From: Micrasema longulum | Lineage: Eukaryota; Arthropoda; Insecta; Trichoptera; Brachycentridae | Length of the DNA stretch: 64,000 bases | NCBI GenBank assembly: GCA_022494885.1 | Contig: JAGVSM010001389.1 | Location: 186,001 to 250,000 of the forward strand | Reading direction: 5' to 3' | Shown: in pieces, positions 36,001-45,935 of the stretch | How positions within the stretch are numbered: the first letter of the stretch is position 1 | How the letters are laid out: every line of letters begins with the position of its first letter | The notes under the pieces: generated by a model | Told to the model about the DNA's origin: nothing | The model's database searches: none | What the model saw: only the letters and a program-made list of their open reading frames with translations | Translations under genes and position numbers: made by a program

Positions 36001-39000
36001 CATAATGACTTATTTTAATACAACAAAACCTATGTAGCATTTTCCTTTATTTGACTGTACTTTCACATGGGAATTGTGTAGAAAGATAAAAAAAGTAAAG
36101 AAAATAATTTACCGTGATAATCTATGCATTATTTCGTAAAAGTTTTGCGTGGTATTTTATTTATATAAAAATGAAATTAACAATACAATATTTTTGGCTT
36201 TTAAAAAGTAAATCCGTTTCACATTCAAATATATTTTTTTAATGAGTAAAAATACAATTTTCATACTAATTGCTGGAACGTTGCCTCTAATTTCTGCTCA
36301 AGAAGCAAAACTCGGTAACCATTTTCATCATCTTGGTTATTTGTACCTTTTCTGTGTCTCTCTATTTCATCTTCTAACATTTTACAATCCCTGTAACAAG
36401 CAAAACAATGTTTATCAACTTTTAAGGCACTCCGCTTTATGATTGATAATTTTTAAACATTTACTATCTTTATCGATCTCTTTTCTAGTTAGTTGGTACA
36501 GCTTTGACAAAGGAACAGAAAGTGTTTCCAAAATCATCATATAATATAAAACTATGTTTAATTATTTAGAATAATACCAGTAAATTTACAAAATAAGTAT
36601 TTACCGTAAAGCTCTTTCCAGTGACAGATTTTTCTCTCCCATCTCAAGCTCTAGTCTCTGAATATGTATGAGCATATCATTCAGTTTATCGTTGTAGCTC
36701 TGTTTTGCAACATCTATCTCTTTTTGCACTCGTAGTGTTGACTCGTTAAGAATTTCTGTCACCTGATTTGACAATCGAGTACACTCCTCTGTGAAATGGG
36801 AAATATTTATTAGAAAACAATAAGGTTATTTTAACTATATTTGCACTGTTAAGGAGAAGCAGTAGGCTAGTGAGCACACATGAGTTAGGTATTTTATATG
36901 ATGCACAAAAACACGTTTTTCATAGGAATTTGTATCAACAATACCTCAAGTGACGTAATGTCCATCCGGCTCCAATGTTTATCTCACATTGTCTGAGATA
37001 AACATTGGAGCTGGATTTAAAAACTAAGTTTACATTTGACGAAAACTAATATGTATTATTATCAATTGGTTCACTCCATACAAATTTACAGTAAAATCAC
37101 ACACGGCAAAATCAATTAAAATTAATCATGTTTTAGTAAATGACAGAATAAATCTATTTCTTAATTAGCTTTACAATACTTTAGTTTAGCTTTATAAGCT
37201 TTAGTATTAAGGAAAAATTTAAAAGTTAACATGCTTGTAAGACCTTTAATAATTATTGTGCCTACAGCTAAGGCATTTTTTAAGCATTTTTGCCCATATT
37301 TAGGTAAGATTATCGGTGTTAACGTATTACATATAGAAATAATAGTTTGTTTATGGTAAACATTGCTTCTTTTTCTTAGCATACATATTTAAAAATTTTA
37401 ATACTTTACTATAGTAAAATAATAAAAAGAATACTGTGGACATGACTACTGGCATATATGCCACAGTATTCTTTGTTTACCTATTTTATGCCCTTGAGAA
37501 ACATTGTCAAAAAAAGTTTGGATAGAAAAAAACCTCCGATATTTTGTTTTTTTATTCATATATAAAATGCAGCTGCATAACAAATCTTACACTTGCCAGA
37601 GTCATGTTTATCTCAATTAGAAAATAGTTATATTATTGAAAATATTGTTCTCTTTTATGTTCAGCAAAAAATAGTGTTCAGAAAATAGTGTAACTTCACA
37701 TATATTCAGCACAAGAATAATATGTATTAGCTTTCATTCAATTTCAATAAATAACTAAATAAACAAACCTGAAGTTGTTTTTTCTCTATCTAGTGCTGCA
37801 TCTTTTTCGGAAATTGCTGCATCTACTATTCTGAGTGCTTCGGCAACCTTAAAAAATCATTAAAATTCAATATTACTGAAGTACTAACATAATTAGGTAC
37901 ATAAATTAAATAATGTAAAATAATGCCTTGACACGGGTTGTGCCTAGTGACATATTCATACAAAAAAATAGTATTATGTGTTGTATTGTAAATTAAATTC
38001 AACTTACTTTGTACCTGCATTCTGATTCTTTTTTTGCATATGAATCCATATTTTGTCTACACAACTCCATATTATTTAATAGATCTTCAGAGTTTCTCTT
38101 ACATGATGCTAACTCAGTTTTAAGATAAACTAATTCTTTTTCTAATGATTCTATTTTGGAATTATTTTCACTCTGTCTTTCTTTGTAGTCATTAATACAA
38201 CTTTCTCTTCCTGAAGATTTTTTTTTTATTTCACAATTTTCTTCAGTTAGACTTTTAATTATTTTGTCTTTGGATTTGATGTCCTCGTAGGATGAAGACA
38301 ACTTGCTTTCCAGAACTTTGACCAAAGCTGAATACTCCCTTTTTACCTTAAAAAAAATATGACAATATCATATAATTGTGTTTGGTGGCACTTCAGTCTC
38401 CCTAAGATTACAGGCTCGAAGGAAAACTCGGTTTTCATGTGGTGTTTGGTCAAAGTCAATTTTTTAGGGTAGCTGAGCTTGCGAAAACCTCACCGTGCAT
38501 CTGAACGGCTGTGAAGATCTAAGAAATTTCATCAGGTAACCGTTTGGAAATAGAACATTAATTTATAACTTGCGGTTAGAAGCTCTCGAGTTCAAAATAT
38601 CTTGTTTTCCTTCCAAAGGAAAGAAAATAGTGTTTTAAGGCACACAGTACTGTGCATACTATCACACTCTATTGTGACTGCCATTCACTTACATTATACA
38701 GTTGTCCGCTAGCAGATTTGACACTTTATACCTTGCTGTCTCTGGTTATAGTAGAGGCAGCGGAGGGTTAGGGTATCATTTGACGCGGGGGTTTGCGGAT
38801 TTTTTTTTTTAATAATCAGAAGTCCATCAAGCTTCCGCGGTTGAGGTGTATTTTGCAAACAAGAATTTGACCAATGTGGCAAGGCAACATTTTTTCTCTA
38901 TATTCGATATCTGAAGATTAAATGATGGCTGTCGAAGCAGATGATACGGGCGTGGGTACAACAGTTCTAAAGAACAGGATCAGTCAGAAATTCGATAGCA

Positions 39001-42000
39001 AAGAACCTTGACCCAAACCTTCAGCTTCTGATTTGAATCTAGAGAACATAAACCGTGCGAGAGACAAAATTTTGCAAAATCCTCACAAATCTGACAGTAA
39101 GTTTGCAGCATCTACTGGCATCAAAACGGCTTCGATACACAACATTTTGAATTTCAATTCCATCTGCAATTCCATCCCTACAAACAACAGATCATAACAG
39201 CAGTTGAAAGAAAATGAGCACATATGAATGGAAAACTATGAGAGTGATTTTGAAAGGGTTTCCACATTACAAAGTACATCAGTAAACAGATTATACACTA
39301 CTGGAGTGAGAAAAATCCTCATGAAGTCCATCAAAAGCAGTTAATGCCACTTGATAGCCTAAAGACCGCTGTTTAGCGCACATTTGAAAACTGCTTTTTT
39401 TTCTTCAATTAATGCAATGACTTCATAACGATATTGCACGACAGTAGATAACTTTTTTATAATGGAGCTACAGTTACATGACGGCTTCAATAACATAACC
39501 TACTTTCAGCGGAATAGAGCCACAGCACACACAGCTAGAGCAGCAATGAGTAAGGTGAGGAGCCTTTTTTTCTGGAAAATTAATAAGTAGCTTTGGTGAC
39601 ATAAACTGGCTCCCAAGATCACCTGATCTTACCATGTACAATTTTTGTAAAAAAAACTACTAATTTTTTTATATAAAGAATTTGCCTTCAACAATAAGTG
39701 CCCTACAAGAAAATATCCAACGTGAGATTTCAGTATCAGTCCAGAAATCTGCGAGTGAGTTATTGCCAATATGAGGTCTTGATTGTGAGAGTGTTTGCAA
39801 CAAAACGGAGAGCATATGGGTAATGTTATTATCAAAATATATATACTCAGTATTTCTGATCATGAAATTAAATTAATTAGATTTTACATATAATTATTAC
39901 AAAATTGATTATTTTTTTAAGTGTCAAACTGCCAGAGGACAACCTGTATATACTCTAAGTAAAAAGATTAGTTTTTTCAAATATATATTACAGTATTACC
40001 CGTATGCAGAGACAAACCTTAAGATGAGGAAAGTACATTCTATTGTCTTCACCTTCGGGGTATTCTCTACATTTGAAATTAGAATGTACTTTCCTCACCT
40101 TAAGTTTTGTCTCTGCATATGGGTATATGTTTTGACTATATTTTGACTAAAATTATTATTTTTTCATGAAATTATTACTAATAGAACTATTAAAATAAAC
40201 AACACTTTATCTGAATTAAGGCTTATTTTCTTACATCATCTATGTCTTCGTGAAACGATGTAGTTTTCTGGTAACTTTGGTAAGTTTTCAGTTCTTCTTC
40301 TAGATTTTTTGTTGTTTTCTGAGATACATTCCATAGTGAAATAAAAGATTCCTTTTCCTGAAATAAATCATTATTAAAACTTATGTTTTCAGTGACACTC
40401 ACACTTCGTAGTATGAATTCCATTAAAAACCTAATATTTTTTTATTACTTATACAGAATAACTAATATTCTAAAAATATATGTCTAAAAAAAAACAGGTT
40501 ATCGTGAATTTGAGAGCAGTGCTTTTTTTTCAAACACATATAATCAGAGTTAATTGTAATATGTATGTTTATTTTAAATGACTTTTTTTCTCTATTTAAT
40601 CAATCTGTTATGTATGGTTTGTAATGTATTGAGAATTAATTGGATAACTAATGTTAATAAAAAATAAATAAATGAAAACACAAATAAATGTGACGAGGAC
40701 AACCAAGGAAGACGTGGAATGATCAGAAAAACCAAAATCTTTATTCGGCTCATGTCAAAAGCAGGTAGAAACAAAGGGCATGTATGACAAGATGTATGAA
40801 TGTGGAAGAAGTTAGAAATGTATGCCAGAATAGACGTGTGTGGCGGTCCTTTCACTCTGCCTACCCCTACTGGGAAATGGCGTCATGGTAGTAGTAATGG
40901 TTTTATTCATATATAATGTATTTTTGTGATAAAAATGGTATGTGTATCAGAAATCCCCGCTCGTATAGAGAAAGAAGGCGGAATGCGGCCTACAACGGTT
41001 GAACATTAAAAATAATATCAAGCCTGGCGGCCCTTGTTCGGGCTCATAGACGCGAAAGCTTCGGAGATGTTAGCTGCACGGGGAAAAAGGCTCGCTGAGC
41101 GTTGAGAAATTGTCGACCTCCGGCGGCGGGTGGAGCTTCGCGAATTGATCGCTGGGCCGCGCTATCGGCGCTCTAACATGAAGATCTAAATGAGTGTTTT
41201 TTGTAATAATTTATATGTTGGTTTTTCTCGTTTATTTCGGCTATAAATCTCGATTTTGTAATCTTATGAGCTATCTCTTTAATAAAGACGGTTAATTATG
41301 TCACTTGCTGCGGGGGCAGACGTTAGAATATTGAGACTCTAGCTACAAATATGTATAGGATTGTGAGGTACTAGGCCTCACAAAATCCCACTAAAACTTG
41401 TGTCACCCTTTTGATAAGTGTGTAGGATCTTTCCCCTTATAATGTATGCGTCAATTGAGACACGGGGAAGATGCCTACATACTCAAATCATATGTTAACT
41501 CTATGTAAAGAGAGTTATTCAGTTTCAAAATTGTAATGAAGAAATAAAATGTAAAAATGTTCCCCCAATGAGAGAGCGCGTCTATGAGTTAATCCAGGAC
41601 AGCCCAACCCTCTCTTGCTCTCTCCTGCAGCTTATACGTGCTGTCTCGTACCGTATCCAGTGAAACAGTACAACCAGTTAAATAAAACCTGTCTGTTTTT
41701 GAAAGAATAAATTGTGTGTGAATCAAGACTAAGCGTGTTTTATTGGAATTATGCCCTCTCCGCCTTCGACTCCGCCGCCTGCTTTTTTGGAGAATATCAC
41801 CGCCGACCCGACCAGAAAAGTCTATCTCATCCGAGATAGCGGTAATAGCAGCTGCAGAGCCACCCCTATTCTACAGTTAAACTATACACACTGCGAGGTG
41901 TCGTGTATAGTATGGGTAGCTACATGTTGCACAGAATTGTTATTATATAAATTATTACCTTTTGACAAATACTAAGTTGATGATGAAGATTTTCTATAAT

Positions 42001-42373
42001 TCCTTTACTATTTTCTCGTATATTATTAATATTTTCAATTTCACTCTTCTGTTGCAGGAGACTGTCAAGTTGTCTGGACATTTCCGCATTCTCTTGGACC
42101 AGAGCTTTGGTTTCTATTTTAAGATTTTCATATTCCCCCTGTAAATTAAAAATTATGCACACAAAACACGCACCGACACAAACTTAAATAGGTATAAGTA
42201 AAAATAAACTTAGCAAACCTTATAAAACAATATTTGGGACTGCAATGCATCGGTCAAAGAATCCGGAGGACCACTACAAAATAATATATATGAAATTATA
42301 CTAATTAAATGTGATACACACAATTCATTTAACAGTAAATAAAATGTCTGTACTCATTGGCCGGTTCAGTCAT
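33096..42373 (-). CDS. Sclt1: SCLT1-like coiled-coil protein, 11 exons
   Basis: Coding exons in transcript order: 42373-42354, 42273-42219, 42138-41959, 40357-40235, 38346-38008, 37847-37769, 36788-36605, 36390-36267, 35360-35212, 33890-33717, 33252-33096. All junctions are GT-AG and the phases agree, giving 1,584 bp, 527 residues plus stop. The product is almost entirely predicted coiled coil. Segments in colinear order resemble vertebrate SCLT1: LQSQILFYKGEYENLK; ESFISLWNVSQ; ILNESTLRVQKEIDVAKQSY; then a WKESMKDF block near the C-terminus. SCLT1 is a centriole distal-appendage component needed for basal-body docking and ciliogenesis; the vertebrate protein is longer (about 690). The start is the ATG opening MTEPAND; its small exon is the least certain part. 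A minus-strand AATAAA lies at 32999-33004. Identity rests on remembered motif similarity; a related coiled-coil centrosomal protein is the alternative. Confidence 0.75.
33975..34310 (+). repeat. Nested repeats: family B split by a family A insertion
   Basis: The outer parts (33975-34050 and 34213-34310) match the continuous copy at 4236-4445. The middle (about 34090-34212) matches the family A repeat at 1310-1432. It lies in the SCLT1 intron 33891-35211. Confidence 0.6.
35405..35715 (+). mobile_element. Non-LTR retrotransposon RT fragment in SCLT1 intron
   Basis: Matches 20200-20480 in order (CAATCTCTCAGGCGAATGTA, TTGGTTTGGACATGTAGAGC, GACATGGC...ATGACCAAATCCAACAAATAC) with several frameshifts. 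Antisense to SCLT1. Confidence 0.7.
36964..37016. repeat. Short hairpin in SCLT1 intron
   Basis: Two 23-bp arms (36964-36986 and 36994-37016) are inverted copies with one mismatch, separated by only 7 bases. Core arm sequence: GCTCCAATGTTTATCTCA. Confidence 0.6.
37426..37474. repeat. Perfect 14-bp stem hairpin in SCLT1 intron
   Basis: AAAGAATACTGTGG at 37426-37439 and CCACAGTATTCTTT at 37461-37474, with a 21-base loop. Confidence 0.55.
38800..39860 (+). mobile_element. Decayed DDE transposon (mariner/IS630-like) in SCLT1 intron
   Basis: Broken plus-strand frames carry, in order, a helix-turn-helix-like N-terminus (AVEVYFANKNLTNVARQ-like), FHPYKQQIITAVERK, and a catalytic-core remnant RNRATAHTARAAM (family form FQQDGAxxHxA). 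A C-terminal SALQENIQREI-type helix follows. Many stops and frameshifts. Family inferred from motif order only. Confidence 0.55.
39997..40125. mobile_element. Foldback element with 45-bp arms in SCLT1 intron
   Basis: Arms 39997-40041 and 40081-40125 are inverted copies with about three mismatches in 45, around a 39-base loop. Each end starts TACCC. The arm core is ATGCAGAGACAAA. The low divergence suggests a recent insertion. Confidence 0.75.
40680..40885 (+). mobile_element. Non-LTR retrotransposon 3'-terminal fragment
   Basis: The stretch ATGAATGTGGAAGAAG...TCACTCTGCCTACCC parallels the end of the 19919-20600 element (ATGAATGTAGAAGAAG...CTGCCTACCC). Lies in the SCLT1 intron 40358-41958. 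Confidence 0.6.
40960..41900 (+). mobile_element. Probable LTR-retroelement remnant, GC-rich island in SCLT1 intron
   Basis: A block much richer in GC than its surroundings. It includes a 3' LTR-like stretch with several AATAAA signals (about 41544, 41682 and 41707) and a 74-codon frame at 41751 opening MPSPPSTPPP. No reverse transcriptase or integrase remains. Element boundaries could not be fixed. Confidence 0.4.
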
Positions 42374-42884
42374 TGTGTAAAATGAAAAATTTGCGTTAAG
42401 TCAACGCCGTTGCATCCAATATAATATCGTTAAATATTTCTTCTTAATTTTAAACATGGCAAAATAATGCCAAAACAACGATTTAGAACTTAAAAGCAAA
42501 AGTAATATTAAAATACATTTTCCACAAATACGTATTTTCAGTTGTCATTGTGACATGTTTGTAAACAAAACGAGATTGTCTATGGTTTTGGTCGTAGCTT
42601 CCTTACGTAGAAGGCTATGTTTTGGTGAAATATTGGTACCTACTTACATTCAATAAAATCGACATGCCCTACGTGAATTGACTGTCGAGATTTTTCGTTT
42701 TTATATGACTATATCATTATCTTTAAACATGCTTGTAAATACACATAATTTAATTTAAAAATCTGCTAAATAGATAATAGATTTGCAGATAAAGCATATG
42801 TACATGGCGCATGTTAGAATAGTTCAAATAGAAAATGGTAGTTTTTTAGTATAATACTTGACATATTTTGGGTAGCAGAGATAA

Positions 42885-42992
42885 TATTCTGAACGCTCTT
42901 GCGGCCGTAGAAAAAGCTTTCACCTCGCGTATTTACATACAAAATACACGAGATAAAAGTGTTTTCTACGGCCGCGAGAGCGGTTCAGAATA
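42885..42992. mobile_element. Foldback MITE, GCGGCCGTAGAAAA family, full copy
   Basis: Left arm 42885-42914 and right arm 42962-42992 are inverted copies sharing GCGGCCGTAGAAAA and TATTCTGAAC. An inner CTCGCGTATTT / AAATACACGAG pair extends the stem. It stands out as a GC-rich spike. A decayed second copy is at 52160-52265. Confidence 0.7.
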
Positions 42993-44304
42993 GCACCGCA
43001 GGATAGTTATAAGTACCATATTCTCTGTACGAAATTTGTATACTAAATAATATCTTCACGTATTTCCAAATAAACAAATAATGCTTTTTGGATAACAAAA
43101 AAGGTGTTTGTTTTAAATACTATGTAAAAAAAATACAAAGAAAAAACGATATTTAATCTGTCCAATAAGTATTCGTTTTAAATTACATTTTTCTTTTATC
43201 GAGTCCTTTAATCTAATTTTTAATTATCAGTCAAAATGCAAGTTTTCAGATAACATATTTATTGAAATAAAATCTAATTATATGATATAAAAATATTTTC
43301 CGAATTATATATTGTTTCCATAATTTCTTGTTATTTTACTAAATACCAACAGTATGATTACAATATAGGTGTAAATAGAAAATGAAGTCACTTACAATCT
43401 GCAAAAACATAAAACATGTTTGTATTTTTTTATTCCAAAAAGTTCATCAAGGTACCCATGGGTACACCAGAGTATCCCAGAATTCCTTCCTAGTCTTTCA
43501 CTGCACAATTCAAATGTCTTTCTTTGTATTGTACTTTATTTAAATTCAATACGTAAAACAGATCATTTGTTTTTTATTACAAGGCTCTTCAGAAATTGAG
43601 TCTGAAATAATGTTCGAGAAAAAAAATAAAAGCAAGGATTTAATAAAGCTATTTATTTCACTGAAAGTTCTTAAAATAAATTACCTATAAAATTATTATC
43701 TAGATTCAACTTATTTACATAATATATGTACTATTGACATTTGATTACAAAAAAGTAAACCATTTTAAAACAAATTGGATTTCTAAATAATGAATAAGAT
43801 AATTCTTCAAATGAGGATATTGACTAAGAGGAAGCTACATTCATTTTTATGGTTAAATTAATTATAATACCAACATGAAGAAAGAAAAATGTTTTCTCTA
43901 AAACGGATTGCATAAAAAACCCACCTATTGAAAAAATATGAAACGAACTTATTTCACTTTATTGCTTAGATTTACTGAGTATTTTCAATTAACGTTACAT
44001 TAAATAATTTCTCAGAACTGACATGTTATGAATGATCATTATGCCTACACATAATATATTTTTATTGATATTTTATGCACAATTAGATGTAGATGTGGAT
44101 AAAGAAATACAAAATTAACTTATTTATGCAGAGGGGCTACTTACCTTAAGGAAAAGGCTAAAAACATTATTAAATAAACAATTAAATAGAAATTATTTAA
44201 GCACTAAATCAATATATATGATCAAAATATGTTTTGCCAAATAAAATGGGTAAACATTTTTTGTGTATTATTATTTTATGAAGTAGTTGACATAAATATT
44301 TATT

Positions 44305-44450
44305 TATAAGGTGTTTTTACACTGCAGTATTTGATAGTCCCTGAAGCCTTGCTCCCATCTTGCTTTCATACAACAAAAAACTATCTAGATGTGCTGCTAT
44401 TAATGTACCAATGCGGTGCCATATGCACCATTAGGCGTGAATAAGGGGAT
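44305..44450 (+). repeat. 5'-truncated SINE copy
   Basis: Body blocks GTTTTTACACT, TAGTCCCTGAAG and AATGTACCAATGCGGTGCC match the SINE at 17775-18010. The tRNA-like head is missing. Confidence 0.6.
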
Positions 44451-45064
44451 ACTGAATATGTAAAATAAAAATAATACAAAAATAATAAATGCTTAATTTT
44501 ATATTCTGTTGATTTTTACACAAAACTAACCAGATACCTATATGTTTTTTTTAAATACACATTTTATTAATTTTGGTTATAAAGATTTAAGATTTATTAT
44601 AATACATAGGTACCTATGGTAAGAAAAACAGAAAGGAATTAGGTGTATGTTAAATCTAGACCAACAATACATAACCCACAAATTAACTATGAATATATTA
44701 TCATATTGCTTAATTTGTCATATAAATTTTTAAATAAAAATTATTTTTTTCAGTTTACTAATAATAATTGCACCAATGACACAAAATAATTTTAAATTAA
44801 AATAAAACAACTCTGTTCTTAACTTAGAGTAATAACCTAATGGAGTCACCTATACGGAGAAAACCCACTCTATGATTATTGACCACGAACTTAGTTACAG
44901 ATTACAGCAATACAACGGGCCATAGGTACTTGCGTTGATAATTGCGAGCACAAACCAAAACCGTCCACTGCTCGCTTGTTGTTAAACTAAAAATAAAACT
45001 AAAACCAAACCAAAAATTTAGAACGCTATTGTTCTATGCAATAGAGATTAAGGCCTTCTTTAGA

Positions 45065-45420
45065 AAATCATTACTCTGAGTTTCTTAACCACTGATTTTA
45101 TACCAACCGGTTTCAAAGCTACACAAGCTTCTTTATTAAGGTATAATTTACTAATGAATCTTATGTTTTATTTTTATAGGTTTACTAAATATTGAATCTT
45201 CCTACCTTTACAAGACCAACGGGGCAAACAGACATGACTTATTATCGCCATATATTTAGATTGAATATTTAGTAGACACTGTTATAATAAAATGGGATAA
45301 GGTGTATTAGTAAATTATGCCTTGATAAAGAAGCTTGTGAAGCTTCTAAACCGTAAAAACTGGTAGGTAAAAAAAAAATAAGCGGTTAAAAACGAAGTTG
45401 TATTATTTTAATTTTAAGTT
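45065..45420. mobile_element. Imperfect palindromic (foldback) element
   Basis: Left half from about 45070 (CTTAACCACTGA, GGTTTCAAAGCTACACAAGC, CTTCTTTATTAAGG, TTTACTAAATATTGAATCTT) is mirrored in inverted order to about 45400 (AGATTGAATATTTAGTAGAC, CCTTGATAAAGAAGCTTGTG). No ORF. Confidence 0.6.
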
Positions 45421-45724
45421 TAATGAATAACCACAAAGTAAGTGCTTCAAATATAAATTTTATATTGAAAATACTGTTTCGATTTTATTTTAATGCAAAA
45501 TAATTCGATTTTACAGCTAATATTGGCATGATAATGCAAACACTTAAAACATAAATTAATAAACTGAAGTTTAAAGAAGTGCATATTAAAAAAAATATTT
45601 TGTTAAATTATTTTTAACAGTTTTACCGATTATATAATTGTGCATTATTTTAGCTGTTCAATTTTGATTGTTGAAAAGTTATCCTTGGCTGAAAACTTAC
45701 TCAATATTTTTAAAATATTTTTTT

Positions 45725-45935
45725 TTGGAATAACCCACTAAGCCTCTATTTTAGATGCTCGTCAGCAGGTAGGAAAGAAAGGGTATGGAAGGAAGTTAGG
45801 AATTAAACACCACAACACCCAGATCAATTGAGAAAAATGTCTTTGTTAGATTTTTTCTTTTTGCAACTGGCGGATCTCGAACCCGCAACACCAGTTTAAC
45901 AGTTGGCCATTTAGCCAACTGAGCCATGACGCCTA
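45725..45935 (-). repeat. tRNA-derived SINE with Asn-like tRNA head
   Basis: The minus strand begins GGCGTCATGGCTCAGTTGGC with a perfect-looking box A, keeps a GTT-like anticodon context (ACTGTTAAAC) and an intact T-arm (GCGGGTTCGAGATCCGC). The anticodon and acceptor stems do not pair well, so it is a SINE or tRNA pseudogene and not a working tRNA. A non-tRNA body follows toward 45725. Confidence 0.65.

Noticed and set aside
45875..45935. Possible functional tRNA-Asn on the minus strand
   Set aside because: Box A and T-arm are good but the anticodon and acceptor stems do not pair, and a non-tRNA body follows. Better read as a SINE head.
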